Shown in pieces: positions 27,293 through 36,339 of a stretch of DNA of 64,000 nt. Under the pieces are notes generated by a model. The model saw only the letters and a program-made list of their open reading frames with translations, did no database searches and was not told where the DNA came from. The stretch comes from Citricoccus zhacaiensis. GTDB lineage: Bacteria > Actinomycetota > Actinomycetes > Actinomycetales > Micrococcaceae. The stretch covers positions 372,001-436,000 of the forward strand of contig NZ_BMLQ01000002.1 of assembly GCF_014645315.1 (NCBI RefSeq), written 5' to 3'. Within the stretch, counting starts at the first letter, position 1; each line of letters begins with the position of its first letter. Made by a program: the position numbers and the translations under genes.

Positions 27293-27329
27293 CGCAGGGG
27301 GTGCCCGGTGCCGGTTGTTCCGAGTCCGC

Positions 27330-28406
27330 TCAGGATCGGGCGGTCAGGACCCCGACCTGCTCCCAGGCGTCCCGGACCGCCGTGGCCACGGCCTCGTCGA
27401 ATCGTTCGCCGGCCGCCAGAACCGTAGCTTCCGCGAAACCGGCGAAGTCGGCATCACGCGGCAGTGTCTCGCCCGTGACGACGTCGAACCAGACCTGCCC
27501 TGCCCGCTCCCAGGCGTGTCCGCCGAGGGCCATCGCCGCGAGGTGGAAGGCCTTGTTGGGGATGCCGGAGTTCAGATGCACCCCGCCGTAGTCCGCCTGA
27601 GTCTCCACGTAGTCGTCCATGTGCGCCGGTTGCGGATCCCGCCCCAACCGCGGGTCGTCATAGGCGGTTCCCGGCGCGGCCATAGACCGTAGCCCGTCAG
27701 CCTGGACGCCCTCGCCGAAGATCTCCGAACCGATCAGCCAGCTCGCCTGCTCGGCCGTCTGGCCCTGCGCGTACTGGTCCACCAGGGCGCCGATCACGTC
27801 GGAGAAGGACTCGTTCAGGGCACCGGACTGGCCCTCGTAGAGCAGGTCCGAGGAATACTGCATCAGCCCGTGCGCGAGCTCGTGGGCGATCACGGACACC
27901 GAGGGCGTGAAGCCCGTGAAGACCTCACCGTCGCCGTCCCCGAACACCATCTGCGTCCCGTCCCAGAACGCGTTGTCATAGCGCTGGCCGTAGTGGACGG
28001 TCGCGAGCAGTCCCAGCCCGGTCCCGTCCAGGGAGGACTGCCGGTAGACCTCCTCGAGAAACGCGTGCACGGAGCCGATCCCGTCATAGGCCTCGTTGAC
28101 GGACACATCCTCCACCGGTGGCTGTCCCTCCGTCCGCACGGTCCTGCCGGGGAGTTCCTCGGTGTTCTCCGCATCCGAGATCGTGCGGTCCAGGGTGCCC
28201 GCCGGGGCCACCAGCGCGCGTTCCGGCAACGCCCCACGGTGGCGCCGCTCGCGGACCTGGTCATCCAGCTCTAGGGTCCTCACAATGGCGGCCGGCGGCC
28301 GGTGCCGGGACAGGTGCTCCAGCAGATACGGGGGCACGGCGCAGTGGCGTTGATATCCCGGCACCATGGCGGTATCGCGCGGTGTCGTTGCCGTGAACAT
28401 CATCAT
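27330..28406 (-). CDS. Protealysin-like M4 (thermolysin family) metalloprotease
   Basis: A zinc endopeptidase of 358 residues. Zinc ligands are His175 and His179 in HELAHG and Glu199 in ALNESFSD; the transition-state His277 is in VHLNSGIPNKAF. It lacks a signal peptide and the long FTP/PepSY propeptide of thermolysin. Instead, a short N-terminal region has HCAVPPYLLEHLSRH (21-35), the propeptide signature of the protealysin subfamily. Protealysins are cytoplasmic or exported without a classical signal and cleave actin in host cells in Serratia; the role here is unknown. Three consecutive ATGs (28406, 28403, 28400) follow GGGAGGGA; 28406 or 28403 is likely used. An emfourin-like inhibitor gene follows. 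Confidence 0.9.
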   Translation of the reverse strand: MMMFTATTPRDTAMVPGYQRHCAVPPYLLEHLSRHRPPAAIVRTLELDDQVRERRHRGALPERALVAPAGTLDRTISDAENTEELPGRTVRTEGQPPVEDVSVNEAYDGIGSVHAFLEEVYRQSSLDGTGLGLLATVHYGQRYDNAFWDGTQMVFGDGDGEVFTGFTPSVSVIAHELAHGLMQYSSDLLYEGQSGALNESFSDVIGALVDQYAQGQTAEQASWLIGSEIFGEGVQADGLRSMAAPGTAYDDPRLGRDPQPAHMDDYVETQADYGGVHLNSGIPNKAFHLAAMALGGHAWERAGQVWFDVVTGETLPRDADFAGFAEATVLAAGERFDEAVATAVRDAWEQVGVLTARS

Positions 28407-28527
28407 CAGTTCCCTCCCGTGGCCGCCAGCGTCGGACGGTCCGGCCCCTGCGGTCTTCATCATCCTGCAGGCGGCCAGGGACACGATAGGGATCCGCTGC
28501 GACCGGGACGGTGTCTGATCCGTTCCG

Positions 28528-28533
28528 TAGACT
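28528..28533 (+). promoter_or_regulatory. Probable -10 (TAGACT) of the DUF4190 gene
   Basis: TAGACT would start transcription near 28540, giving a leader of about 75 nt with an AAGGGGAG ribosome-binding site just before ATG 28615. Confidence 0.4.
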
Positions 28534-28614
28534 GGGCTCATCATTCCGCCTGCCGGCGGCTGGCTCGTCCAGTTTCCGGTCCGGCCCGCAGCAGCCGAAG
28601 ACCCAAGGGGAGCC

Positions 28615-29214
28615 ATGTCCGATCGGGACCCACGCCAGCACGGTGGCCAGTCGTCCGAGTCGTCGGACGGCGACCGGCCGTTCAACGACCCGCATCACCC
28701 CTCCTGGTACTCGGACCCCTCCGCGCCGGCCACGCCCGCCGCTCCGCAGCAGTCACCCGGACAGCAGGCCGCCGCACGCAACCCCTATGCCGATCAGCCG
28801 CTGGCCGGCCCCTACGGCAACGGCCAGGGGCAGTACCCGATCCAGGGCGAGTATCCCGTCATCGCCAATCCGTCAGGCCAGGGCGGGGCCGGAAACCCCT
28901 ACGGCTCACGTGCGGGCCACACCGGACCGTGGGACGCGTCCGGTCGTCAGGCGGGCAGCCCGTTCCCCACGGCCGGCCACCCGGCGCAGCCCAGTGGCCT
29001 GGCCGTGGCATCCATGGTGTTGGGCATCGTCGGCGTGGTGACCGGCGGGTTCCTCTTCGTGCCCCAGATCCTGGCGGTCATCCTCGGTCACGTCAGCCTG
29101 AACCGGGACCGTCAGAGCCGGGGCTTCGCGATCGCCGGACTGGTCATGGGCTACCTGATGACCGGGCTCACGCTCCTCGGCGTTCTCGGATTCATGGCGC
29201 TGCTCTTCGTCTGA
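28615..29214 (+). CDS. DUF4190 domain membrane protein
   Basis: A 199-residue protein with a long hydrophilic N-terminal region rich in Pro, Gly, Gln, Ser and Tyr (1-125), followed by a DUF4190 domain with two TM helices: LAVASMVLGIVGVVTGGFLF and a second one ending in FMALLFV, separated by a loop with AVILGHVSLNRDRQSRGFAIAGL outlined here by its ILGH and RGFAIAGL motifs. The family is common in Actinobacteria and has no assigned function; the Pro/Gln-rich domain is likely cytoplasmic and disordered. It diverges from the M4 protease gene and converges on the amidase gene. Confidence 0.85.
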   Translation: MSDRDPRQHGGQSSESSDGDRPFNDPHHPSWYSDPSAPATPAAPQQSPGQQAAARNPYADQPLAGPYGNGQGQYPIQGEYPVIANPSGQGGAGNPYGSRAGHTGPWDASGRQAGSPFPTAGHPAQPSGLAVASMVLGIVGVVTGGFLFVPQILAVILGHVSLNRDRQSRGFAIAGLVMGYLMTGLTLLGVLGFMALLFV

Positions 29215-29230
29215 CCGGGTCTGACCGGGT

Positions 29231-30649
29231 CTAACCGGCCAGCAGCTGCTCCATTCGCGCGGCGAGGGCCAACAGGGGCCCCTCCGTTCCGGGCCGGCCG
29301 ATGGCCTGGACGGACCAGCTGAACCCGTCGGCGTCCCGCAGTACGGGGACGGAGATGGCCGGCAGCCCCATGACATTGACCATGGACGTGTACGGAGTGA
29401 ACCGGCACTGCAGTTCGTAGTCCTCGGCCGGGGGCAGGGCGGTGAACGTGCCGATGGCCGGCGGGGCGAAGGCCAGGACCGGCGTCAGCACCACATCGTG
29501 CGCGGCCAGCTGACGGCGGGCATCGGCGGCCCATGCGGTCAGGCGGCCCACCGAGGTGGCGAGCTGGTCCTCGGAGTAGCCACGGGCCAACTCCAGGAAG
29601 TGGGCGGAGAGGGGCCCGAGGAGTGGCTCTGCGCCGTCCGGCAGGGGCACCCTGGTCAGCGCCGACGTCCAGACGGTGCGGAAGTCCCGGTGGTATCCGG
29701 GCGCGTAGGAGAGGTCGGCCTCCACCACCTCGTGCCCGTCCCGGCCCAGCGCCGCCGCGGCGGCGGTGAGGGCGTCCACGGCAGGCCGGGCCAGCGTGAT
29801 GTCCAGGTCCGGGGAGAAGGGGGAGGCGGTGGAATACCCGATGCGCAGTTGTCCCGGCGCGGCCTCCAGGGCCCGTGGCAGGCTTCGACCCTCGCCGCCG
29901 GGGCCACCCAGCATGGCGTCGTACAACAGGGCCGCATCCACGGCGTTGCGGGCGATGGGCCCAGACACCGAAAGATTGCGCACCGAGTCCTCCTGCTGAT
30001 CGGTGGGGACGGCCCCCCGTCCGGGTTTCAGGCCCACCAGCCCGCAGGCCGCCGCCGGGATGCGGACGGACCCGCCGCCGTCGTTCCCGGGTGCGAACGG
30101 CAGCATGCCGGCCGCCACAGCCGCGGCACCGCCGCCCGTGGAGCCGCCCGCGGTGCGATCGGCGTCGAGCGGATTGCGCGCGGGGGCGGAGATGAGATTC
30201 TCCGAGTGGCAGGGCAGACCGAACTCCGGAACGGTGGTCTTGCCGGTGGAGAGGGCCCCGGCGGCGTGCAGGGAGGCTGCCAGCGGGTCGTCCTCCGTGG
30301 CTACGGGGGCCTGTGCCATCACACGGGAGCCGAAGGTGGTGCGCATCCCGGCCACATCCACCAGGTCCTTGAACGCCAACGGCATCCCGTGCAGGGAACC
30401 GGTGGCGCCGGCCTCAGCGAAGCGTTGGTCCAGCTCCTCGGCCCGCTGGAGGGCGGCCTCCGGGTCCAGGGTGATGAACGCCCCCAGCTCGGGGTTGCGC
30501 TGCTCGGCGACGGCCAGGAAATGCCGCGTGACGTCCACGGTGGAGACCTGCCCCGCGGCGAGGGCGTCGCGGAGTTGCAGAGCGGTGAGGCCGTCCAGGC
30601 CGGGGCCGGTCGGGTCGGCCGCGTCGGCAGGGGTATCCCGTTGATTCAT
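29231..30649 (-). CDS. Amidase signature family hydrolase
   Basis: An amidase of 472 residues with the Ser-cisSer-Lys triad: Lys94 in AFKDLVD, cis-Ser170 in AGGSTGGGAA and nucleophile Ser194 in GGGSVRIPAA; the 24-residue spacing between the two serines matches GatA. The second Ser of the usual GGSSGG box is Thr171, a position not in the triad. No gatC or gatB is adjacent, so this is probably a catabolic or detoxifying amidase rather than the aminoacyl-tRNA amidotransferase. The ATG at 30649 appears leaderless. It converges on the DUF4190 gene with 16 nt between stops. Confidence 0.92.
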   Translation of the reverse strand: MNQRDTPADAADPTGPGLDGLTALQLRDALAAGQVSTVDVTRHFLAVAEQRNPELGAFITLDPEAALQRAEELDQRFAEAGATGSLHGMPLAFKDLVDVAGMRTTFGSRVMAQAPVATEDDPLAASLHAAGALSTGKTTVPEFGLPCHSENLISAPARNPLDADRTAGGSTGGGAAAVAAGMLPFAPGNDGGGSVRIPAAACGLVGLKPGRGAVPTDQQEDSVRNLSVSGPIARNAVDAALLYDAMLGGPGGEGRSLPRALEAAPGQLRIGYSTASPFSPDLDITLARPAVDALTAAAAALGRDGHEVVEADLSYAPGYHRDFRTVWTSALTRVPLPDGAEPLLGPLSAHFLELARGYSEDQLATSVGRLTAWAADARRQLAAHDVVLTPVLAFAPPAIGTFTALPPAEDYELQCRFTPYTSMVNVMGLPAISVPVLRDADGFSWSVQAIGRPGTEGPLLALAARMEQLLAG

Positions 30650-30655
30650 CCCCCC

Positions 30656-30661
30656 ACTGTA
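30656..30661 (-). promoter_or_regulatory. Leaderless-type -10 (TACAGT) of the amidase gene
   Basis: Minus-strand TACAGT is followed by six G residues and then ATG 30649. Confidence 0.6.
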
Positions 30662-30717
30662 ACGATCGCCGCCCGGGGAGGGCGGGACGCATGGTTCCAG
30701 CGGTCCGCCTCCCTCTA

Positions 30718-30723
30718 TAGGCT
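30718..30723 (+). promoter_or_regulatory. Leaderless-type -10 (TAGGCT) of the rhodanese-pheA operon
   Basis: TAGGCT ends 7 nt before ATG 30731; no ribosome-binding site. Confidence 0.55.
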
Positions 30724-30730
30724 GGGAACC

Positions 30731-31057
30731 ATGAGCATGTTCGAAACCGTCCCCGTCGGCGACGTCCCTGAGAACGCCACCATCCTCGATGTCCGGGAGG
30801 ACGACGAGTGGGTCCTGGGCCGCGCTGCCGGCGCCGTGCACATTCCCCTCGGCGAGCTGCCCGAGCGGCTCGATGAGCTGGACCCGGACACCGACTACTA
30901 CGTGATCTGCCGGACCGGCGGCCGCTCCATGCGCGCGGCCGGATTCATGGTGGACCGTGGCTACTCCGCCATCAACATCGCCGGTGGCTCCGGTGCCTGG
31001 CTCGAGTCCGAGCGGCCCATGGAGGCGGACGGCGGCGCCGAACCGACCGTCAAGTGA
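30731..31057 (+). CDS. Single-domain rhodanese
   Basis: A 108-residue sulfurtransferase-like protein. It has the ILDVREDDEW start, IPLGELPERL, the active-site loop CRTGGRS with its Cys near residue 60, and the GGSGAW end typical of single-domain rhodaneses (GlpE/PspE-like). It may handle persulfide sulfur or respond to cyanide or redox stress. It overlaps pheA by 4 nt (GTGA), which indicates co-translation; a functional link with phenylalanine synthesis is not obvious. A second ATG at 30737 is an alternative start. Confidence 0.9.
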   Translation: MSMFETVPVGDVPENATILDVREDDEWVLGRAAGAVHIPLGELPERLDELDPDTDYYVICRTGGRSMRAAGFMVDRGYSAINIAGGSGAWLESERPMEADGGAEPTVK

Positions 31058-32049
31058 GCGCTGCCGTTGCGCCTTCGGGCACTGCGCACGACGTCGGCGC
31101 GGCCACCTCGACCACGGAGGGCACCGGCCGCGCCCGGTACGTCTACCTCGGTCCTGAGGGCACGTTCACCGAGGCCGCCCTGCGCCAGGTCCCGCGCACG
31201 GAGCAGGCCCAGTGTGATCCCGTCGGCTCGGTGATCACGGCGCTCGCGGAGGTCCGTCAAGGCACCGCCGACTATGCCGTGGTGCCGATCGAGAACTCCG
31301 TGGAGGGGGGCGTCACCGCCACCCTGGATGACATCGCCGCGGACGACAACCTGCAGATCCGGCGCGAGATCCTGGTGCCGATCAGCTTCGTGCTGGTCGG
31401 CCGGCGTCAGCTGGAGCTGAACGAGATCCGGACGGTCTCCACCCACACCCACGGCTGGGCGCAGGTGCGCAACTGGGCCGCGGCCCACATCCCCCAGGCG
31501 GAGTTCGTCCCCGGCAACTCGACGGCCGGCGCGGCCCGGGGCCTGCTGGACGACTCCACCACCTACGATGCCGCCGTCTGCGCGCCGCTCGTGGCGGAGC
31601 AGACGGGCCTGCCCGTGCTGGCCTCGGCCATCGAGGACACCGCCGGCGCCGTGACCCGATTCGTCCTCGTCTCCCGCCCGGGAACCGTGCCGGCGCCGAC
31701 GGGCTCGGACAAGACGACCGTCGTCGTGCCCCTGCCGGAGGACCACCCCGGCGCGCTGATGGACATCCTGGACCAGTTCTCGACGCGCGGGATCAACCTC
31801 TCGCGGATCGAGTCCCGCCCCACGGGGGCCGGGTTGGGCAGCTACTTCTTCTCGATCGACTTCGAGGGCCACGTGGCCGAGGAGCGGGTGAAGGCCGCGC
31901 TCGCCGCCCTGTACCGGATGATCCCGGGCATCCGCTTCCTCGGGTCCTATCCCCGTGCCGACAAGCTGAAGTACTCGATCCCGGCGCACACCCGGGATGC
32001 GGCCTACCGGGCCGGGCAGGAGTGGGTCGCGGCGATCATGGAGCGGTAG
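31054..32049 (+). CDS. pheA: Prephenate dehydratase
   Basis: Converts prephenate to phenylpyruvate in phenylalanine biosynthesis. The monofunctional protein (331 residues) has an Ala/Thr-rich N-terminal extension, the YLGPEGTFTEAAL start of the PDT domain, the catalytic AVTRF motif near residue 208, and a C-terminal ACT domain with PGALMDIL and SRIESRPT that binds phenylalanine for feedback control. It lacks chorismate mutase, as in most actinobacteria. GTG 31054 overlaps the rhodanese stop. Its stop is only 3 nt from that of the convergent lipid-kinase gene, with no terminator between. Confidence 0.95.
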   Translation: MSAAVAPSGTAHDVGAATSTTEGTGRARYVYLGPEGTFTEAALRQVPRTEQAQCDPVGSVITALAEVRQGTADYAVVPIENSVEGGVTATLDDIAADDNLQIRREILVPISFVLVGRRQLELNEIRTVSTHTHGWAQVRNWAAAHIPQAEFVPGNSTAGAARGLLDDSTTYDAAVCAPLVAEQTGLPVLASAIEDTAGAVTRFVLVSRPGTVPAPTGSDKTTVVVPLPEDHPGALMDILDQFSTRGINLSRIESRPTGAGLGSYFFSIDFEGHVAEERVKAALAALYRMIPGIRFLGSYPRADKLKYSIPAHTRDAAYRAGQEWVAAIMER

Positions 32050-32052
32050 GGC

Positions 32053-33285
32053 TCAGTCCTCTGCGGCCGGGACCGCCTCCGGCCGCATGAGCGGGGCGGC
32101 GGCCGAGTCCGGCACGTCCGTGGCCGGCATCTGCACCCGCAGGGAATCCGGCTTGACCCGCGCGTCGATGACCTTGACCTCCATGATCGCGTCGCCGTCG
32201 AGCTGGGCGGTCATCGGCTCATGCAGCACCACACGGCACCGGGTCGCCTGGTGGGTCTCCATCACGGGGATCTCAGTGGTGGACTTGGTCAGCGTCTTGG
32301 CGGCGATGCGAACCCAGTCGCCCACGTGGCGCGGGGAGAGCATGACGACGTCCAGCAGGCCGTCGTCGAACCGGGCGTCCGGGATGAAGTCCATGCCCGC
32401 GGTGAGCTCGCCGCAGTTGGCGACCATCACGGACCGGACCTTACGCCGCTGGGGGGCGCCGCCGTCGAGCGAGACGGAGATCTCCTTGCGCTTGCCCGGC
32501 AGGTGCCGCATGCCCGCCTCGCCGTAGGCCAGCCAGCCGGCCCGGGCCTTGAGGTCGTCACGGGTGTCACCCATGACCTCCGCGTCGATGCCGGCGCCGG
32601 CGATGACCAGGAAGGTGTTCTTCTTGACCTGCCCGTCGGTGCCCTCGAGCTTGATGCTGACGGAGTCGATCTCCCGCGTGGACCCGTGGATGGCCGTGTT
32701 GATGCAGGCTTGGTGGTCGTCCAGCGGCAGCTTGAGGTTCCGCGCCAGCAGGTTGCCGGTGCCCATCGGCACCAGCGCCAGCGCGACGTCGGTCCCGGCC
32801 AGTTCCTCGGCCACGAACCGCACCGTGCCGTCGCCACCGGCGGCGATCACGACGTCGGCGCCGTCCCGGATGGCATCGCGCGCCATCTGCTGTCCCGGAT
32901 CCTCCACGGTGGTCTCATAGACCTGCAGCTCGGGCAGCCCGGCCTCGGCGACGGCGGCGGTGGCCATCGCGCGGATGCGGTCCGCACCGTTCTTGGAGGG
33001 GTTGAGCACCAGGGCGATGCGCTGGGGGTGGTCCATGGCGCGGGCCACCAGTGGTGCGTCGGCGATCTCGCTGACCTGCCCGTCCAGGACCTGGACCCTG
33101 CCGTTGAGGTCGTCCATCCGGCCCGGCAGGGTCTGGACGTTGCCGTGCAGCGAGGTGACCTGGCCGTCGAGGCGGTCCATGCGACTGCGCAGGCGCCGCT
33201 GCCCGGTCCAGAGTCCCGTGGCGAAGGCCAGCGCGGCCACCACGAGGACAAGGGCGATGATGACCAGGACCAGTTCAACGGGCAT
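32053..33285 (-). CDS. Membrane-anchored diacylglycerol kinase-like lipid kinase
   Basis: A DagK/YegS-family lipid kinase of 410 residues. It has an N-terminal TM helix (about 3-23), a heptad-like coiled-coil segment (about 30-75) with LDGQV/LNGRV repeats, then the catalytic domain with IALVLNPSKNGADRI, the nucleotide-binding GGDGTVRF and the PMGTGNLLARN motif; the C-terminal half has DFIPDARFDDGLLDVV. It probably phosphorylates diacylglycerol or a related lipid at the membrane. The TM plus coiled-coil N-terminus is an addition to the usual 300-residue cytosolic form. ATG 33285 lies 7 nt after TAGACT and is probably leaderless. Confidence 0.88.
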   Translation of the reverse strand: MPVELVLVIIALVLVVAALAFATGLWTGQRRLRSRMDRLDGQVTSLHGNVQTLPGRMDDLNGRVQVLDGQVSEIADAPLVARAMDHPQRIALVLNPSKNGADRIRAMATAAVAEAGLPELQVYETTVEDPGQQMARDAIRDGADVVIAAGGDGTVRFVAEELAGTDVALALVPMGTGNLLARNLKLPLDDHQACINTAIHGSTREIDSVSIKLEGTDGQVKKNTFLVIAGAGIDAEVMGDTRDDLKARAGWLAYGEAGMRHLPGKRKEISVSLDGGAPQRRKVRSVMVANCGELTAGMDFIPDARFDDGLLDVVMLSPRHVGDWVRIAAKTLTKSTTEIPVMETHQATRCRVVLHEPMTAQLDGDAIMEVKVIDARVKPDSLRVQMPATDVPDSAAAPLMRPEAVPAAED

Positions 33286-33292
33286 GCGCTGC

Positions 33293-33298
33293 AGTCTA
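33293..33298 (-). promoter_or_regulatory. Leaderless-type -10 (TAGACT) of the lipid-kinase gene
   Basis: Minus-strand TAGACT ends 7 nt before ATG 33285. Confidence 0.55.
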
Positions 33299-33408
33299 CG
33301 GGGGCGGGCCCCGGCTCCCGCGTCGGCGTGGGTGGTCAGATGATGCCGCGCTTGGCTGCGCAACCGCGACATCAAGTGACGACTCACGGTGGTGGCGGGT
33401 GGGCCGAC

Positions 33409-33414
33409 TAGGCT
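33409..33414 (+). promoter_or_regulatory. Leaderless-type -10 (TAGGCT) of serS
   Basis: TAGGCT ends 7 nt before GTG 33422; no ribosome-binding site is seen. Confidence 0.6.
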
Positions 33415-33421
33415 TGACCCC

Positions 33422-34708
33422 GTGATCGACGTCAAGCACCTCATCGAAAACCCGGACCTCTATGTGGCCTCCCAGCGAGCCCGCGGCGCCGACGAGTCCC
33501 TCGTCGAGCAGATCGTGTCCGCCGACGCGGAGCGCCGTTCCTCGATCACGGCGTTCGAGGAGCTCCGCGCCGAGCAGAAGGCCTTCGGCAAGCGGGTCGC
33601 TGCCGCCAAGGGTGACGAGAAGCAGCAGCTGCTGGCCGAGGTCAAGGAGCTCTCCGCCAACGTCAAGGCGGCCGAGGCTGCCTCGGACGAGGCGAAGGGC
33701 CGGCTCGACGGTCTGCAGCGCCGGTTCCCGAATCTCATCGAGGACGGAGTGCCCGCCGGTGGCGAGGATGACTTCAGCACCGTCAAGACCGTGGGTACCA
33801 TCCGGGACTTCTCTGCCGACGGCTTCACCGCGCGGGACCACCTGGAGATCGGCGAGCTGATCGGAGCGATCGACATGGAACGCGGCGCCAAGGTCTCCGG
33901 CTCCCGGTTCTACTTCCTCAAGGGCGTGGGCGCCCGCCTGGAGCTGGCGCTGATGCAGATGGGCCTGGACCTGGCCCTGAAGAACGGCTTCATCCCCATG
34001 ATGACCCCCACCCTGGTGCGTCCCGAGACCATGCAGGGCACGGGCTTCGACGTGGAACACGACGACGAGATCTACAAGCTCGAGCGGGATGACCTGTACC
34101 TGGTCGGCACCTCCGAGGTGGCCCTGGCCGGCTATCACGCGGACGAGATCCTCGAACTGGGGGAGGAGCCGATCCGCTACGCGGGCTGGTCCACCTGTTA
34201 CCGCCGCGAGGCCGGTTCGGCCGGCAAGGACACCCGCGGCATCATCCGCGTGCACCAGTTCAACAAGCTGGAGATGTTCATCTACACCTCTCCGGAGAAG
34301 GCCGCCGAGGAGCACGCCCGGCTGCTGGACTGGGAGGAGCAGATGCTCGCCATGGTCGAGCTGCCCTACCGCGTGATCGACACGGCTGCCGGCGATCTCG
34401 GCATGAGTGCCGCCCGCAAGTTCGACTGCGAGGCCTGGGTCCCCACCCAGGAGACCTACCGGGAGCTGACCTCCACTTCGAACTGCACCACGTTCCAGGC
34501 CCGCCGGTTGAACATCCGTGAGCGCGTGGCCGCCGAAGACGGCAGCAAGGGCGGCACGCGCATGGTCGCCACCCTCAACGGCACCCTGGCCACCACCCGG
34601 TGGCTCGTGGCCATCCTGGAGAACCACCAGAACCCGGATGGCTCCGTCAATGTTCCCGCGGCCCTGCAGCCCTACCTGGGTGGCCTCGAGGTCTTGCCGG
34701 TGCTCTGA
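33422..34708 (+). CDS. serS: Seryl-tRNA synthetase
   Basis: Class II aminoacyl-tRNA synthetase charging tRNA-Ser (428 residues). The N-terminal arm is the long antiparallel coiled coil (about 30-105) that binds the tRNA-Ser variable arm. The catalytic core has [10 protein letters not shown] (motif 1), STCYRREAG (motif 2) and [16 protein letters not shown] (motif 3), plus the TSEVAL serine-binding loop. GTG 33422 gives the standard [12 protein letters not shown] start. The mRNA appears leaderless. Confidence 0.97.
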   Translation: MIDVKHLIENPDLYVASQRARGADESLVEQIVSADAERRSSITAFEELRAEQKAFGKRVAAAKGDEKQQLLAEVKELSANVKAAEAASDEAKGRLDGLQRRFPNLIEDGVPAGGEDDFSTVKTVGTIRDFSADGFTARDHLEIGELIGAIDMERGAKVSGSRFYFLKGVGARLELALMQMGLDLALKNGFIPMMTPTLVRPETMQGTGFDVEHDDEIYKLERDDLYLVGTSEVALAGYHADEILELGEEPIRYAGWSTCYRREAGSAGKDTRGIIRVHQFNKLEMFIYTSPEKAAEEHARLLDWEEQMLAMVELPYRVIDTAAGDLGMSAARKFDCEAWVPTQETYRELTSTSNCTTFQARRLNIRERVAAEDGSKGGTRMVATLNGTLATTRWLVAILENHQNPDGSVNVPAALQPYLGGLEVLPVL

Positions 34709-34734
34709 CCCGTGCGATCTGCTTGACTAGAGGC

Positions 34735-35658
34735 ATGCTCAATTCAAGGAACGCCGGCAACGAAGACCGGCACGAAGAACGGAACCCGATCACCGGTTCC
34801 CTCCAGACCACCTACCGTCCCACCTCGGACATGACCTCTTCAGGCCACCAGCCCCACGGCAACGGGTCCCGCAAGATGGTGTGCCTGGACGTGGACGGCA
34901 CGCTCGTGGACCATGACGGCCACATGGACGACGAGGTACGGGATGCCGCGCGGGCCGTCGTCGAGGCCGGCCACCACGTCCTCATCGCCACCGGGCGCTC
35001 GCTCGCGGCGACCCTGCCCATCATCCAGACCATCGGCCTGGAACAGGGGCACAGCGTCTGCAGCAACGGCGGTGTCACCTTGAAACTGTCCACCGCCCTC
35101 GAGGAGGGCTACGAGGTCATCGACCGCCGGACCTTTGACCCGGCACCGGCCCTCCGCTCCCTGCGCCACCGCCTGCCGAGCGCGAAGTACGCCATCGAGG
35201 ACGACCGTGGACGCTTCCTGTCCACTGAGCGCTTCCAGGACATGAGCTTCGGCGTCCAGGCCGAGGGCGTGACCTTCGAGGAGTTGATGGAGGCCACCGC
35301 GGTGCGCCTCGTCGTGTTCTCCACGGATTCCTCGGCCGAGGAGTTCGGCGAGGCCGTCGAGTCGATCGGCCTGCAGGGTGTCACGTACTCCGTGGGCTGG
35401 TCCGCTTGGCTGGACATCGCCGCCGCCGGCGTCACCAAGGCATCCGGACTGGAGGCCCTGCGTGACCATCTGGGCGTGCACATCGACGACACGGTGGCCG
35501 TCGGTGACGGCCGCAACGACATCGAGATGCTGGCGTGGGCCGGCCGCGGCGTGGCCATGGGCCAGGCGCCCCCGGAGGTCGTCAAGGTCGCCGATGAGGT
35601 CACGGGACACGTCAATGAGAACGGCGCCGCCGCCGTCCTGCGCTCGCTGCTGGACTGA
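34735..35658 (+). CDS. HAD superfamily hydrolase, Cof-type (second)
   Basis: A HAD phosphatase with motif I CLDVDGTLVD, motif II ATGRS, motif III Lys in AGVTKASGL and motif IV GDGRNDIEML, and a large class IIB cap. ATG 34735 gives 307 residues with a hydrophilic N-terminal extension of about 45 residues. ATG 34831 (MTSSGHQP) would give about 275 residues and sits nearer the conserved fold; neither start has a strong ribosome-binding site, so the start is uncertain. It follows serS by 26 nt and converges on the next gene with 3 nt between stops. Similar proteins follow serS in related genomes. Confidence 0.85.
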   Translation: MLNSRNAGNEDRHEERNPITGSLQTTYRPTSDMTSSGHQPHGNGSRKMVCLDVDGTLVDHDGHMDDEVRDAARAVVEAGHHVLIATGRSLAATLPIIQTIGLEQGHSVCSNGGVTLKLSTALEEGYEVIDRRTFDPAPALRSLRHRLPSAKYAIEDDRGRFLSTERFQDMSFGVQAEGVTFEELMEATAVRLVVFSTDSSAEEFGEAVESIGLQGVTYSVGWSAWLDIAAAGVTKASGLEALRDHLGVHIDDTVAVGDGRNDIEMLAWAGRGVAMGQAPPEVVKVADEVTGHVNENGAAAVLRSLLD

Positions 35659-35661
35659 CCC

Positions 35662-36303
35662 TCAGCGGGGGAGTTCCACCGCGTCCACCAGTGAGAGCAG
35701 TCGTTCGGCCGCCGGGCGGCAGGCGTGCTCCTCGTTCCAGAAGGACCGCTGCACCGCCTTGGAGACGGCCTGCACCGTGATCCCGAGCTCGGCGGCCACG
35801 GGCTTCTGCTGTCCCCGGACCCCCGGGACCAGCAGGTCGAGCACCGCCCACTCCGCGTCCGTGCGGGTGAGCACCAACTGCCCGATGAGCCGCAGCACGG
35901 CCTGGGCCTCCTCGGCCACGTCCGCATCGGGGCCGTCCACGGCCACCGGAACGCGGACCCCGGTCCTGGCAGCCTCCTCCACCGCCCGCCGCGCGTAGAC
36001 CAGGCCCGGCCCGCCGACGTCGTGGATCACCTGGGTGTCCGGCAGGGAACCGCCGCGTGCCGGGTCGGCCGGCCCCACCGAGCCGACGCCGATGCCCACG
36101 TTCCAGCGCCGCTGGCGCAGGGCCCGCATCGCCGCGTCGACGGCAGACCGGGCGTCCGGCACGATGCCGATGGCCTCGTCGCCGAAGGAGCGCTGGAAGG
36201 GCACCACCGTGCCCACGGGCCGCAGTGATCGCAACAGGTCGCCGACCATGTCCCCGACCTCCCGCGAATCACGCTGGTTGATCGTCAGGACGTAGTGAGG
36301 CAT
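35662..36303 (-). CDS. SatD-like/HTH-tailed protein of unknown function
   Basis: A 213-residue protein. The N-terminal half (YVLTINQRDSREVGD, FQRSFGDEAIGIV, WNVGIGVGSV, GPGLVYARRAVEEA) resembles the SatD family, a nucleotide-cyclase-like fold found in Gram-positive bacteria with no proven activity. The C-terminal part has GVRGQQKPVAAELGITVQAVSK, outlined here by AAELGITVQAVSKAV, which looks like a helix-turn-helix. The combination suggests a sensor/regulator, but no target is evident. CAGAAT lies 7 nt before ATG 36303, a near match to the leaderless signature. Confidence 0.6.
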   Translation of the reverse strand: MPHYVLTINQRDSREVGDMVGDLLRSLRPVGTVVPFQRSFGDEAIGIVPDARSAVDAAMRALRQRRWNVGIGVGSVGPADPARGGSLPDTQVIHDVGGPGLVYARRAVEEAARTGVRVPVAVDGPDADVAEEAQAVLRLIGQLVLTRTDAEWAVLDLLVPGVRGQQKPVAAELGITVQAVSKAVQRSFWNEEHACRPAAERLLSLVDAVELPR

Positions 36304-36339
36304 AGCCCCGATTCTGCCAGTGTTGCCGCCGTTCTCCGG

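Noticed and set aside
29211-29235. Direct repeats of TCTGACCGGG between the DUF4190 and amidase genes
   Set aside because: Only two perfect copies plus a partial one; too short to be a CRISPR or recombination site. No CRISPR array was seen in the window.
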